Source of the DNA: Velocimicrobium porci
GTDB lineage: Bacteria; Bacillota; Clostridia; Lachnospirales; Lachnospiraceae
NCBI RefSeq assembly: GCF_009696045.1
Contig: NZ_VUMT01000005.1
Location: 97,510 to 161,509, forward strand
Direction: 5' to 3'
Length of the DNA stretch: 64,000 nt
This document shows positions 35,674 to 45,280 of this stretch, one piece after another; position 1 is the stretch's first letter; each line of letters opens with the position of its first letter. Both the position numbers and the translations under genes were made by a program. Under the pieces are notes generated by a model, which saw only the letters and a program-made list of their open reading frames with translations, searched no databases and was not told where the DNA came from.

Positions 35674-36359
35674 CGTATTTCTACACCTCCAAACATACAA
35701 GTTGCGTTAATATACACGGTAGGTGCATCCGAATTAACAATGCCATGACGGCGGTTTGTTACACCACCAAAAATTGGTGTGCTGGAAACTTTCACATTTA
35801 CATAAGCCGGAAGATAAATTTCAATTCCTCCGAAAGTGGCATTGCTGTTAATTACTACATCTTCATTAATAATGGCATTGTCTAATCGTAGTGTGACAGA
35901 ACCAAAAATAGCATTGATTGAAGCTCCTGTGAAAATCTGGTTATCCAATGATATGCTTTGGGACGAGAAGGTTGCAGTATAATCAGTCAAGTGTTCTGAA
36001 TTTTTTTTTTGGAAGTCAGAGGATTTGATTGATATTGTTTTTTTGGATGAATTAGAAAAAATAATTCCCAAACCTGCAATAATTAATATAACGGGAATGA
36101 TTAGTTGACCAATTAGGCGTGTGCTGACAAATCCCTGACAGGACAATAAAAGCATAACACCGCTTACGAAACCGATTATGGAACCGGTTTGAAATCCATT
36201 TTGTATAATTGAGATACCACATGGAATGATTAAAAATAAAGTCCACCAGCCGGGGAAAAAGATGGAAAAATGCCATAAGTCAAACGCGTTGCCTGCAAAA
36301 CCAATGCCTAATACGATAAAAAGCAGTCCCCATAGAAAATTGTTATTATTTCGAGTCAT
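35670..36359 (-). CDS. LiaF-like membrane protein
   Basis: This 229-residue protein has four predicted helices in the first 105 residues (DUF5668-type) followed by a LiaF C-terminal beta domain (ITGASINAIFGSVTLRLD-like repeats, ending CMFGGVEIR). LiaF-type proteins restrain envelope-stress kinases in B. subtilis, but no LiaRS pair is adjacent here. A perfect AAAGGAGG site precedes the ATG. It is the first gene of the leftward LiaF-DUF4097 pair and diverges from the glycosyltransferase. Confidence 0.8.
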   Translation of the reverse strand: MTRNNNNFLWGLLFIVLGIGFAGNAFDLWHFSIFFPGWWTLFLIIPCGISIIQNGFQTGSIIGFVSGVMLLLSCQGFVSTRLIGQLIIPVILIIAGLGIIFSNSSKKTISIKSSDFQKKNSEHLTDYTATFSSQSISLDNQIFTGASINAIFGSVTLRLDNAIINEDVVINSNATFGGIEIYLPAYVNVKVSSTPIFGGVTNRRHGIVNSDAPTVYINATCMFGGVEIR

Positions 36360-36551
36360 TTATGAAACCTCCTTTCGTTCTAGTTCTATAATAATCGGAT
36401 TTTGCATTAGTTGCTAGTTACAATTGTCATAAAGTGTTTTGGCGAAATGTAATAAAATATTTTTTTGCTTTAAAAGGGTAAAGGTAGAAAAACAAAGTTG
36501 AATCGACAGATTTTGTATGTTAAGATAAAAGAAGGAAAAGAGGACTTAGAA

Positions 36552-37514
36552 ATGGCGAATATACTTTATGTTGTAATTCCCTGTTATAATGAAGAACTTG
36601 TATTAGAAGAAACAACAAATCAGCTAAATAACCGATATGATTTGCTAATTGGGGAAGGATTGATTAGTGAGCATAGTAAGATTTTATATGTGAATGATGG
36701 CTCTTCTGACCGTACATGGCATATGATAAAAAAATTTCATGAACAAAATAAAAGAATCAGTGGATTGAATCTGTCGCGCAATTGGGGACATCAGAATGCC
36801 CTATTCGCCGGGGTGTTTACAGTAGCGGACCTGGCAGATATCGTTGTAACGATGGATGCTGATTTACAGGATGATATTGGAGTCCTTGAAGACATGATAT
36901 TGCAGTATTTGGAGGGGTATGATGTAGTCTATGGAGTTCGAAATAATCGGGCAAGTGACCATGTGTTTAAACGGGTAACGGCAAAGCTTTTTTATCGTGT
37001 ATTAGAGCATCTTGGTGGAGAGATTGTTTATAATCATGCAGAGTATCGTCTGATGAGTAAGCGGGCGGTGCAGGCTTTAAAGGAATATAAAGAGGTAAAT
37101 TTATTTTTACGTGGGTTAGTTCCGATGATTGGTTTTCCGGCTACAACTGTAGCTTATGAGCGGAAAGAACGATTTGCAGGGAAAAGCAAATATTCATTAA
37201 AAAAAATGATTTCGTTTGCAATAGAGGGAATAACTTCTCTTTCTATAAAACCAATAAGAATTGTGACATCAGTTGGGGTTATCGTTTTTCTAATTAGTAT
37301 TATTATGTTAATTTATATTTTTGCTCAATACTTTTTAGGAAATACGGTTCCTGGCTGGTCGAGTGTTGCAGTTTCGGTTTGGGCGATTGGCGGACTTCAA
37401 TTATTAAGTATAGGGGTAATTGGAGAATATATAGGGAAAGTTTATTTGGAGTCAAAACATAGGCCAAGGTATTTTATTGATGAATTTTTGAATGAAGAAA
37501 AGGAGGTGCGATAA
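36552..37514 (+). CDS. Family 2 glycosyltransferase (GtrB/DPM-like)
   Basis: This protein of about 320 residues has a GT-A domain (VVIPCYNEE, then MDADLQDD as the metal/nucleotide site) and two C-terminal membrane helices (about 230-300). This is the GtrB/ArnC/polyprenol phosphate glycosyltransferase layout. It should attach a sugar to undecaprenyl phosphate for wall or surface glycan modification. The frame opens at TTG 36498, but AAAGAGGA before the ATG at 36552 sets the start. No flippase or acceptor transferase gene is adjacent. Confidence 0.88.
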   Translation: MANILYVVIPCYNEELVLEETTNQLNNRYDLLIGEGLISEHSKILYVNDGSSDRTWHMIKKFHEQNKRISGLNLSRNWGHQNALFAGVFTVADLADIVVTMDADLQDDIGVLEDMILQYLEGYDVVYGVRNNRASDHVFKRVTAKLFYRVLEHLGGEIVYNHAEYRLMSKRAVQALKEYKEVNLFLRGLVPMIGFPATTVAYERKERFAGKSKYSLKKMISFAIEGITSLSIKPIRIVTSVGVIVFLISIIMLIYIFAQYFLGNTVPGWSSVAVSVWAIGGLQLLSIGVIGEYIGKVYLESKHRPRYFIDEFLNEEKEVR

Positions 37515-37593
37515 AAAAGATAGAGGGTTTATAGAGAATGGGATTACTATAAAACGAGGAAAGAAAAAGCAAATAAAGTGAGGTTGAATACGA

Positions 37594-39621
37594 ATGAAAA
37601 AACAATCTATTAAAAAGATGGCACTTTTGATTGTTGTGCCTACAATTTCTATTGCGGTTTTAGTTATATCATTACTAGGATATATGACAGCACGAAAAAC
37701 AATTTTAACGACGAGTAACAGTGAGATGGAGTTTTGTCTTTCAAGTGTGACAGAAAAGATTCAAAAGTCGCTCTCGAATAACCGAAAGGTAGTAGAAACA
37801 ATTGCGAGAACGGTAGAATCTTTAGGTTCTCATATGACAGAAGAAGATTATGGGAAACTTTTAACGTCATCTGTTGGCACAAATGACGAAACGTTTGGCG
37901 GTGGAATCTGGTATGGAGAAAATGCTTATAAGAATAAACAATATTTTTCTCCTTATTGCATGAGGGAAAATGGAAAAGTTACCTATTTTGACAACTATTC
38001 TTTAGGAGATGGTGTCCTTTATACGGATCAGGACTGGTATAAAAATGCGATGGATATTAAAGAAAGTGTAGTCTGGTCCGAACCATATTATGATGAATTT
38101 GCAAAAATTTCAATGGTTACAGCCTCAGCACCATTTTACAATGGCGCAGGAAATTTTATGGGTGTTGCTACTACAGACATTGATTTGACGGAACTTCAAA
38201 AAATGATAACTTCCCTTGAGATTGAAGGAGGAAGGGCATTTTTAATTTCAGCAAAAGGTGTATATATTGCAGATGAAGACAGTGAAAAATTATTAAAGCA
38301 AAATATAACAGAAGAACAAAACAGTTCCCTTGCTGAATTAGGTAAACAAATCTTAGAGAAGAAAAACGGAACAGGTTCCTATAAAGATGGTAAAACAAAA
38401 TATATGGTATGGTACTCGGAGGTTCCGGAAAGTGATTGGTATATTGTAACTGCAGTTAATAGAAAAGAATTAATGAAAGAAACGAATGCCTTAGGAAGAA
38501 ATCTTTTAATCGGTTGTATTTTCTTTATTTTCATATCAACCTATTTGGTTTATCGCTTTATGAGTCGTAGTATTGTAAAACCTTTAGAAAAACTTGCTTT
38601 AACTACGAAAGAAATAGCGGATGGAAATCTCGATGTTAAGATAGATATAAAATCAGATAATGAAATTGGGGTTGTAGTGGAATCTTTAGAAAAAACAGTT
38701 GCTCAGTTGCAAAATTATATTGCATATATTAATGAAATTGCAGTAACGTTAGGAACGATTGCAGAAGGAAAACTTGTTTTTGAGCTTCAGCACGATTATT
38801 CAGGAGAGTTTGCAAAGATTAAAGAAGCGATGCTTGGAATTTCAAGTTCATTAACAAAGGCACTTACTTCAATTTATGAATCATCGGAGCGGATTGCGAA
38901 TGGATCAGAGCAGGTTGCAGATAATGGACAGGTTTTAGCTGAGGGAGCAGTTGAACAGACGGAATCTGTTGACAGATTGGCAAATACAATAAAAGACATT
39001 TCAGAAATTATTAACAATAATGCGGAGCATGCAGGTGAGGCGAATGAAAAGGTAAATGGTGTTGGTCAGGAAATTTTAGCAAGTTGTGATAAAATGAATC
39101 AGATGACAAAGGCCATTAATGTGATTAGTGAACAATCAAAAGAAACAAGTCGCATTATCCAAACAATTGAAGAGATTGCCTCTCAGACAAATATGCTATC
39201 TATGAACGCCGCAATTGAGGCAGCGAGAGCGGGAGAAGCCGGAAAAGGGTTTGCGGTTGTTGCAGATCAGGTACGTGAGCTTGCTAATAAATCAGCGGAA
39301 GCGGTAAAAGAAACAAATGCCTTAATTGCACAAACATTGGAAGCGGTTGCTAATGGTGAAGAGATGGCAAGAGTTACGGAAGAAGCACTGAAGAGTGTGG
39401 TAGCAAGTTCGGACGAAGTTGCTGTTTTAATTGAAAAAATTACGAAAGAGTCCAATGAACAGGCAAATAAACTAGTTGCAATTCAAAATGAGGTAGATCA
39501 AATCTCTACCGTTGTTAAAAATAACTCCGATATTGCGGAGGAAAGTGCAGGGGCATCAGAAGAGTTGTCAGCACAAGTACAGATGCTGGAACAGCTGGTG
39601 GGGCAGTTTGAGTTGGAATAG
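37594..39621 (+). CDS. Methyl-accepting chemotaxis protein, double Cache sensor
   Basis: The protein has 675 residues: membrane helix 1 (about 9-31), a dCache_1-type extracytoplasmic domain to about 290 with [20 protein letters not shown] and [11 protein letters not shown] motifs, helix 2 (about 302-322), HAMP (from about 325) and the signalling domain. The tip has [20 protein letters not shown]. dCache receptors commonly bind amino acids, amines or organic acids. The gene follows the glycosyltransferase after 79 bases, so shared transcription is possible, and ends before a strong terminator. Confidence 0.95.
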   Translation: MKKQSIKKMALLIVVPTISIAVLVISLLGYMTARKTILTTSNSEMEFCLSSVTEKIQKSLSNNRKVVETIARTVESLGSHMTEEDYGKLLTSSVGTNDETFGGGIWYGENAYKNKQYFSPYCMRENGKVTYFDNYSLGDGVLYTDQDWYKNAMDIKESVVWSEPYYDEFAKISMVTASAPFYNGAGNFMGVATTDIDLTELQKMITSLEIEGGRAFLISAKGVYIADEDSEKLLKQNITEEQNSSLAELGKQILEKKNGTGSYKDGKTKYMVWYSEVPESDWYIVTAVNRKELMKETNALGRNLLIGCIFFIFISTYLVYRFMSRSIVKPLEKLALTTKEIADGNLDVKIDIKSDNEIGVVVESLEKTVAQLQNYIAYINEIAVTLGTIAEGKLVFELQHDYSGEFAKIKEAMLGISSSLTKALTSIYESSERIANGSEQVADNGQVLAEGAVEQTESVDRLANTIKDISEIINNNAEHAGEANEKVNGVGQEILASCDKMNQMTKAINVISEQSKETSRIIQTIEEIASQTNMLSMNAAIEAARAGEAGKGFAVVADQVRELANKSAEAVKETNALIAQTLEAVANGEEMARVTEEALKSVVASSDEVAVLIEKITKESNEQANKLVAIQNEVDQISTVVKNNSDIAEESAGASEELSAQVQMLEQLVGQFELE

Positions 39622-39640
39622 TAAAGTGGGGGTTAATTTA

Positions 39641-39684
39641 CAAAAGGACATACCAAAGATTATTTTTTGGTATGTCCTTTTGCG
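39641..39684 (+). terminator. Terminator after the third chemoreceptor
   Basis: A stem of about 16 bp (CAAAAGGACATACCAA / TTGGTATGTCCTTTTG) has an A+T-rich loop. Confidence 0.8.
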
Positions 39685-39819
39685 GTATATTTTTATCTAT
39701 TCTTGTAAAAAATTGTTTTATAAAGTGGAAATAGAGTAATTATTCTTGACGAAAAAAGAATCTGTTATAATATATGAAAAAAAGGATAAAATTTGAATTT
39801 TCTATTTTTTATAAATCAA

Positions 39820-39891
39820 AATAGGTGCATTTCTTAATTATATTTTCTATACTTGGGATGAAGAAGTTTGTTCCGACACAGGTACGGAAGG
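39820..39891 (+). pseudogene. Relic of an FtsX-type permease 3' end
   Basis: These bases align with 41160-41233, the last coding part of the following permease (AATAGGTGCATTT, TATTTTCTA, then GATGA, CAGGTA and AAGG in order). They are full of substitutions and small indels and have no usable start. It looks like the leftover tail of a duplicated permease gene that was deleted. The rest of 39685-39982 shows nothing else but a ribosome site before 39983. Confidence 0.55.
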
Positions 39892-39982
39892 TGATTTAGT
39901 TAAGCATGATTGGAACTTGAATTATATGAAATCTGTATAAAAATTGAGGAAAATTCCTATAAAAGAAAAAAGGAGAAGGTAT

Positions 39983-41241
39983 ATGGGGTACTTTATTGAA
40001 CGGGTAAAAAAACAATTACAATACCACAAAAAGCTTTATTTTGTTTTTGTTTTGGAAATTGCAATTGGCGTATTAATTTTTATAAGCTGTATTAATGTAT
40101 TTATAGGCTGGATTGAAAAAACGGAAGAGTTGAAATCAGAACGTGTGGGAAAAGAGATGACAGTTTCGTATAGTAATACGATAATGAATCAGGGGGCAGA
40201 TGAAGAACTGGAAGAGGCGATAACTTATTCGGATTATAAAAAATTGAAAAAAAAGTATAAGAAAGATTTAGAAATTACGTATGCATATGAAGATAGGATT
40301 TCGTATGCTTTTGATTCAGAAAATCTATTCTGTTTTTCTTGTTTTATGATGGATAAACCGATGTATTTTGAGATATTTGGAAGTCAGATGGATTCCAATA
40401 ATAATTTTATTTATATGGGGGAAAATACGTATTCGATAGTTGAAAAAATTGCAGAAAGAAAAAAACAGGGAAAAGAATTGATTGTAATGGAGGGAGAATA
40501 TTTTGAGATAAATGAAGATGGAACCGTATCTATAGATGGGTTTGGAAGATTTGTGCCTAAGAGAATAGAAAACAAAAAAGGAGTAGAGAAAATCAAGCAC
40601 CCGTCTGAATATGCGACAGAATATGATGACTATAAGGTTGCAGATTGTGCATTTTTACCGCTTGAATATTTGAAAAAAGTAAAATCAGATATAAGAGGGT
40701 GTGCGATGTTAAAAATAAAATATAAAAATAATAATTCCGAAGTAAATAAAGTTCCTGCATTATTAATTGATCTAACAAAAGCACATAAGGGTATTTATAT
40801 TTACACTGTGCCAAAGAAGTATATGAATCTGGAAGAGAGAATAAACAATGCTTCGTTTCGTATTGAAAAATATTTTTACGCCTCTGTTTGCATCCTGCTG
40901 ATTGTTATGGCAGGTATGATTGGTGTTATGACGTTACTTTTGCATCAGAGAAGACATTCTATTGCAATAGGAATTTCGTATGGATCTACTATTAAAAGAA
41001 TGTTTTGGGAATTATTTGCAGAAATTTTAACTGTTTTTGAAACAGGGGGTGGAATTGGTCTGCTTGCATCGGTCTTTGTGATTCCTTTTATTGAAGATAT
41101 GGCAATGGAAAAAATACCTTTCACATTGTAAGTATACCGGTTGTAATTCTTATAATGGCAATAGGTGCATTTTTAATTGCCGTATTTTCTACATTTGAGA
41201 TGAGAAAACTTGCTCCGGCGCAGGTATTAAAGGAATTATAG
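39983..41241 (+). pseudogene. FtsX/MacB-type ABC permease, frameshifted near the 3' end
   Basis: The frame from 39983 (AAGGAG site 7 bases upstream) encodes an N-terminal membrane helix, a large extracytoplasmic region and two C-terminal helices. It stops at 41131, after EKIPFTL. In another frame the expected last part follows at once: PVVILIMAIGAFLIAVFSTF (a membrane helix) then EMRKLAPAQVLKEL, with stop at 41239-41241. So the last helix and tail have been shifted out of frame. Either a recent frameshift has truncated the protein by about 35 residues or an assembly or sequencing slip is present. Function: substrate translocation with the next two genes, if still active. Confidence 0.7.
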
Positions 41242-41293
41242 GTTCTTAGGGGATCGAAGTATTTGCTTCGATAAAGATAAAAGGGAGAAAACT

Positions 41294-42427
41294 ATGAATG
41301 GAATTTTACTTAATATTAAAAATGCATTTTTAAGAGTTTTTTATCAGAAAACAATCAGTATTGTTGTAATAGTGTCGATTGCAATTGGTATGATATTTCC
41401 GTTGTCGGCGTTTGCCATGGCAAATGATATCATAGAAAATATAAAAGTGACAAAATTTACAGATACGGATTCGACAATTATATTGGAATATTTCTCTTCG
41501 TTTGCAAAAAAAGAAATAATGGATCAGAGAATGAAATTTTTAACGGATATAGATCAATATGGATACTTTTCTTACTATAAAGGTGTTGTCAGTTGGAAAG
41601 GTCAGGATATGGCAGGATCTGTTGCAGGCGCTACGCTTTCTTACTTTGAGCTTGAAAATTATACTCTTATGGAAGGTAAAATGTTTAACAGAGAGCAAGA
41701 AGAAAAAGGAATGAAAGTCTGCCTTTTAAGAAAAGATGGTGTCCTGTGGCAAAAAGGAGTCAGAGTTGGGGATATCGTAAAGATAAATGGAACAGGTTTT
41801 AAGGTAATTGGCATGATAAGGGATCCTAAAATTTATGGGGAACTAATTGCACCATATAACAGTTTAAACATCTTTTTAGAAAATAATCCGAGCCCAATAC
41901 AGTATAAAGCACTTTTACATACAAAAAGACCAGTTAAAATAGATGAATTAAGGGCTAAAATCAAGGCAAATGCAAAAATCAATCTTCTTTCTGTTATGCC
42001 GGCAGCCAAAGGACAAAAGATTTTTTTTGACAGTGCCGGAAAAGTCATGATTCAAAATCTTTTATTAGGATTTTTTGTACTGTTATTTGGAATTATCAGT
42101 TTTATATTTATTATTGCAGGTAAGGTAGCAGAAGAAGAGTATTCAATTGGAGTAAAAATGGCGATTGGAGCGTCAAAAAATACAGTATTTTTTGAATTAT
42201 TTATTCAAAGTGTTTTATTAATTATGACTTCAATTATACTTGATCTTTTGTGTTTCCCGATTATTCAGAACAAAATATCCCAATTGGGATTTATGCTTGA
42301 CTGGAAGGTTGTATTAATTATGATTGGAATAGGATTTGTTTTGGCATTTGCAGTAAGTGGAATCATATTTCAAATATTAATTCGAAAAAAAGCAGTCTGT
42401 GAGTTATTGAAGGGAGGGAGTTGCTGA
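41294..42427 (+). CDS. FtsX/MacB-type ABC transporter permease
   Basis: This 377-residue protein has an N-terminal helix (about 18-40), an extracytoplasmic region and three C-terminal helices (about 255-365). The cytoplasmic loop IGVKMAIGASKNTVFFELF is typical of FtsX permeases. It should pair with the frameshifted permease upstream and the ATPase downstream as a MacB/LolCDE- or bacitracin-export-like complex. AAGGGAG precedes the ATG. The ATPase gene starts 2 bases after its stop. Confidence 0.85.
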   Translation: MNGILLNIKNAFLRVFYQKTISIVVIVSIAIGMIFPLSAFAMANDIIENIKVTKFTDTDSTIILEYFSSFAKKEIMDQRMKFLTDIDQYGYFSYYKGVVSWKGQDMAGSVAGATLSYFELENYTLMEGKMFNREQEEKGMKVCLLRKDGVLWQKGVRVGDIVKINGTGFKVIGMIRDPKIYGELIAPYNSLNIFLENNPSPIQYKALLHTKRPVKIDELRAKIKANAKINLLSVMPAAKGQKIFFDSAGKVMIQNLLLGFFVLLFGIISFIFIIAGKVAEEEYSIGVKMAIGASKNTVFFELFIQSVLLIMTSIILDLLCFPIIQNKISQLGFMLDWKVVLIMIGIGFVLAFAVSGIIFQILIRKKAVCELLKGGSC

Positions 42428-42429
42428 TT

Positions 42430-43098
42430 ATGATAAAAATGGAAAATATATCAAAAGTTTATAATTCTGGTGTGGTGGAAACAAAGGCTTTAGAGCAAGT
42501 CAGTTTTGAAATTAAAAAAGGAGAATTTGTTGCCGTTATCGGTCGCTCCGGCTGTGGAAAAAGTACGCTGTTAAATATTTTAGGCGGAATGGATACAGCA
42601 ACAGAAGGAAGTTATTTGTTTGATGACATTTGTGTCAATCAATTAAGAGGAAGTTCGCTGGCTCAATTTCGAAATAAGAAAATAGGATTTGTTTTTCAGG
42701 GATTTTATCTGGTTGCGGAAATGAGTGCGGAAGAAAATGTAGCGCTTCCTTTAGGATATGCCAAAGTTGGAAAAAAGGAACGAAAACAACGGGCATTGGA
42801 ATTGCTAAAGGCAGTCGGTCTGGAAGAAAAGGCAAAAAACAGACCATTCGAGCTTTCAGGAGGAGAACAGCAAAGAGTTGCAATTGCAAGAGCGATTGCA
42901 AATGAACCAAGTGTACTGTTAGCAGATGAGCCAACCGGTAATCTGGATGAAGAAAATAGTAAAATGGTAATGGAGTTATTACAGGATTTACATAAAAAAG
43001 GCTTAACCATTATTATGGTAACTCATGACATGGAACTTGCGAAAAAGGCAGAGAGAATTATTCAGATTAAAGATGGAAAAATTATAAAAGATGAGTAG
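42430..43098 (+). CDS. MacB/LolD-type ABC ATPase
   Basis: The protein has about 222 residues. Walker A is GRSGCGKST, the Q-loop is in FVFQGFYL, the signature LSGGEQQRVAIARA, Walker B LLADEPTGNLD, and switch His VTHDM. It is the MacB/LolD group that powers FtsX-type permeases. The frame could open at TTG 42421 inside the permease gene, but ATG 42430 fits the GGGAGG site. Operon: two permeases and this ATPase. No two-component pair is adjacent, so peptide-antibiotic resistance is only a possibility. Confidence 0.93.
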   Translation: MIKMENISKVYNSGVVETKALEQVSFEIKKGEFVAVIGRSGCGKSTLLNILGGMDTATEGSYLFDDICVNQLRGSSLAQFRNKKIGFVFQGFYLVAEMSAEENVALPLGYAKVGKKERKQRALELLKAVGLEEKAKNRPFELSGGEQQRVAIARAIANEPSVLLADEPTGNLDEENSKMVMELLQDLHKKGLTIIMVTHDMELAKKAERIIQIKDGKIIKDE

Positions 43099-43136
43099 AA
43101 TCTGTCCTGTCTGATGGAAATTTTATTGTTTTAAGC

Positions 43137-43165
43137 TTGACAAATAGGTTTTTCCGTCATAGAAT
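43137..43165 (+). promoter_or_regulatory. proS: Sigma-A promoter of proS
   Basis: TTGACA at 43137-43142, a 17-base spacer and TAGAAT at 43160-43165 are placed just upstream of the T-box stem I. Confidence 0.75.
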
Positions 43166-43171
43166 CAAATC

Positions 43172-43420
43172 TATATGGCGTAGAAAAGGAATAGTATTCC
43201 TGATTTGTTTATTCAGAGAGAGAATGGCTGGTGTGAATTCTTATAAGCAGGCGGAAGAACCTACCTTGGAGCTTCGCAGAAAACTGCGACGTATTCTGGC
43301 GTTAACAGAGAAAAAATACTTTATGGATAGTTTGTTAATAATAGAGTATTTTTGAGAGAACTGTAAGTACAGTTAATAAGGGTGGTACCGCCGAAGTCTT
43401 TTCTTTTCGGTCCCTTGCGG
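43172..43420 (+). promoter_or_regulatory. proS: T-box leader for proline tRNA
   Basis: The leader has the AGTA motif (about 43190), the stem I distal loop GGTGTGAATTC, a specifier region GAACCTACC followed by TTGGAGC, and the T-box AAGGGTGGTACCGCC at 43378-43392. The specifier codon reads CCT (proline) at 43260-43262, which agrees with the downstream ProRS gene. Uncharged tRNA-Pro should stabilise the antiterminator. Confidence 0.93.
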
Positions 43421-43447
43421 ATGAGAAAAAGAAAGGATTTTTTTACT
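43397..43447 (+). terminator. proS: T-box attenuator
   Basis: TCTTTTCTTTT and AAAAAGAAAGGA form a weak, imperfect A/T-rich stem followed by TTTTTTT. It is the expected read-through control hairpin. Confidence 0.65.
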
Positions 43448-43640
43448 TTATAGGAAACTTCGTCTCCTATAAAGCAAAAACGCTCCGTGAGGATGTGCAC
43501 AGATGCGAAAGGAGTATTGTTGCAAAAAGCATGCAACACGCATCTGGCACGCAAAGTGGAGCAAGTCCCTCATGAGTGAGGGATACAGGGAGTTGAGGTG
43601 GACTTGCCCACTTTGTTCTTGCCAAAATGAAAAATCCTGT
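43438..43640 (+). repeat. Folded repeat block between the T-box and proS
   Basis: Three hairpin units are stacked. The first is ACTTTATAGGA with TCCTATAAAG (43444-43474), directly after the T-run. The second is CAGATGCG with CGCATCTG (43499-43546). The third is CAAAGTGG with CCACTTTG (about 43553-43616), its arms extended by AGCAAGTCC / GGACTTGC. The first unit belongs to repeat family 2. The block adds about 200 bases between the attenuator and proS. A 69-codon frame here is a shadow. Confidence 0.7.
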
Positions 43641-43690
43641 TTTTCTCAAATCAACAAATTTTTAGATAGCCAAGAAAAGGAGAATGTCAG

Positions 43691-45127
43691 ATGGCAAAAG
43701 AAAAAAAATTAGTCGAAGCGATTACTTCTATGGAAGAAGATTTCGCACAATGGTACACAGATGTTGTTAAAAAAGCAGAGTTAATTGACTATTCCAGTGT
43801 AAAAGGCTGTATGGTAATTAAACCGGCAGGTTATGCAATCTGGGAAAATATTCAGAAAGAATTAGACAAACGCTTTAAGGAAACAGGCGTAGAAAATGTT
43901 TATATGCCTATGTTTATTCCTGAAAGTTTACTTGAAAAAGAAAAAGATCATGTAGAAGGATTTGCACCTGAAGTTGCCTGGGTTACGCATGGTGGTTTAA
44001 ATCAGTTACAGGAACGTTTATGTGTAAGACCTACTTCAGAAACTTTGTTCTGTGACTTTTATGCAAATGAGATTGAATCCTATCGTGATCTTCCTAAATT
44101 ATACAATCAATGGTGTTCGGTTGTCCGCTGGGAAAAGGAAACAAGACCTTTCTTACGTTCCAGAGAGTTTTTGTGGCAGGAGGGTCACACAGCACATGCA
44201 ACAGCGGAAGAGGCGAAAGAACGTACCGAGTTAATGTTAAATATTTATGCCGACTTTTGCGAAGAAGTTCTTGCTATGCCTGTTATTAAAGGACGTAAAA
44301 CAGACAAAGAAAAATTTGCCGGTGCAGAAGCTACTTATACAATTGAAGCATTAATGCATGATGGAAAGGCACTTCAATCTGGTACAAGCCATAACTTCGG
44401 AGATGGATTTGCTAAGGCGTTTGGTATTCAATATACAGATAAAGAAAATAAATTACAGCATGTACATCAGACTTCCTGGGGTATGACAACTCGTTTAATT
44501 GGTGCTGTTATTATGGTACATGGTGATAATTCCGGTCTTGTACTTCCACCTAGAATTGCACCAACTCAGGTTATGATTATTCCAATTATGCAGAAGAAGG
44601 AAGGCGTTCTTGAAAAGGCCGAAGAATTGAGAAAAACTTTAGTTTCCAACTTCCGCGTAAAGGTCGATGATTCTGATAAGAGCCCGGGATGGAAGTTTAG
44701 TGAACAGGAAATGAGAGGAATTCCGGTACGTATTGAGTTAGGACCAAAAGATATTGAGAAAAACCAATGTGTTGTTGTTCGCCGTGATACAAGAGAAAAA
44801 ACAATTGTTTCACTAGACGAGGTTGAAATTAAAGTTGCTGAGATTTTAGAAACAATGCAGAAAGAAATGTTAGAACGTGCAAGAGAACATCGTGAAAAAC
44901 ATACAAAGGTTGCAAAAACATATGAAGAATTTTGCAAAATTATAGAAAAAGAACAAGGTTTTGTAAAATCAATGTGGTGCGGCGATGAAGCCTGTGAAAA
45001 TAAAATTAAAGAAGAGACAGGAGCAACTTCCCGCTGTATGCCATTTGAACAGGAACATCTGGCAGACACTTGTGTATGCTGTGGTAAACCTGCAAAGGCA
45101 ATGGTTTATTGGGGCAAAGCTTATTAA
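43691..45127 (+). CDS. proS: Prolyl-tRNA synthetase, archaeal/eukaryotic type
   Basis: This 478-residue class II synthetase charges tRNA-Pro. Class II motif 2 is in [20 protein letters not shown] and motif 3 near the middle ([16 protein letters not shown]). The N-terminus and C-terminus are of the archaeal-like (ProS type 3) form, without the bacterial editing insert. The C-terminal domain has CGDEACENK and CVCCGKP, likely a zinc site. An AAAAGGAGAA site precedes the ATG. It is controlled by the proline T-box upstream. Confidence 0.97.
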   Translation: MAKEKKLVEAITSMEEDFAQWYTDVVKKAELIDYSSVKGCMVIKPAGYAIWENIQKELDKRFKETGVENVYMPMFIPESLLEKEKDHVEGFAPEVAWVTHGGLNQLQERLCVRPTSETLFCDFYANEIESYRDLPKLYNQWCSVVRWEKETRPFLRSREFLWQEGHTAHATAEEAKERTELMLNIYADFCEEVLAMPVIKGRKTDKEKFAGAEATYTIEALMHDGKALQSGTSHNFGDGFAKAFGIQYTDKENKLQHVHQTSWGMTTRLIGAVIMVHGDNSGLVLPPRIAPTQVMIIPIMQKKEGVLEKAEELRKTLVSNFRVKVDDSDKSPGWKFSEQEMRGIPVRIELGPKDIEKNQCVVVRRDTREKTIVSLDEVEIKVAEILETMQKEMLERAREHREKHTKVAKTYEEFCKIIEKEQGFVKSMWCGDEACENKIKEETGATSRCMPFEQEHLADTCVCCGKPAKAMVYWGKAY

Positions 45128-45204
45128 TAGGCTATTGTGTGTGTCCCAGTGTAATGGAAAGAGAGAATGAAATAAAAAAATATATTGGTAAGTTATTATA
45201 AAAG

Positions 45205-45244
45205 AGAAAAGGGAGCTTCTGTGTTGTAAGTTCTCTTTTCTTGT
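45205..45244 (+). terminator. Terminator after proS
   Basis: GAAAAGGGAGCTT pairs imperfectly with AAGTTCTCTTTTC and is followed by TTG. The T-tract is partly within the stem. Confidence 0.6.
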
Positions 45245-45280
45245 ATTATGAATTTAAAGTAATGGAAAGGAATGAACAAA

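Noticed and set aside
43137..43355. 72-codon frame over the proS promoter and T-box
   Set aside because: It covers the T-box stem I and specifier; the conserved RNA elements explain the sequence.
43503..43712. 69-codon frame between the T-box and proS
   Set aside because: It is made of the hairpin repeats and overlaps the true proS start. The translated residues follow repeat arms, and there is no separate ribosome site that suits it.
44566..45069. 167-codon minus-strand frame inside proS
   Set aside because: It is antisense to the synthetase and Ser-rich, as expected for a shadow frame; no ribosome site.
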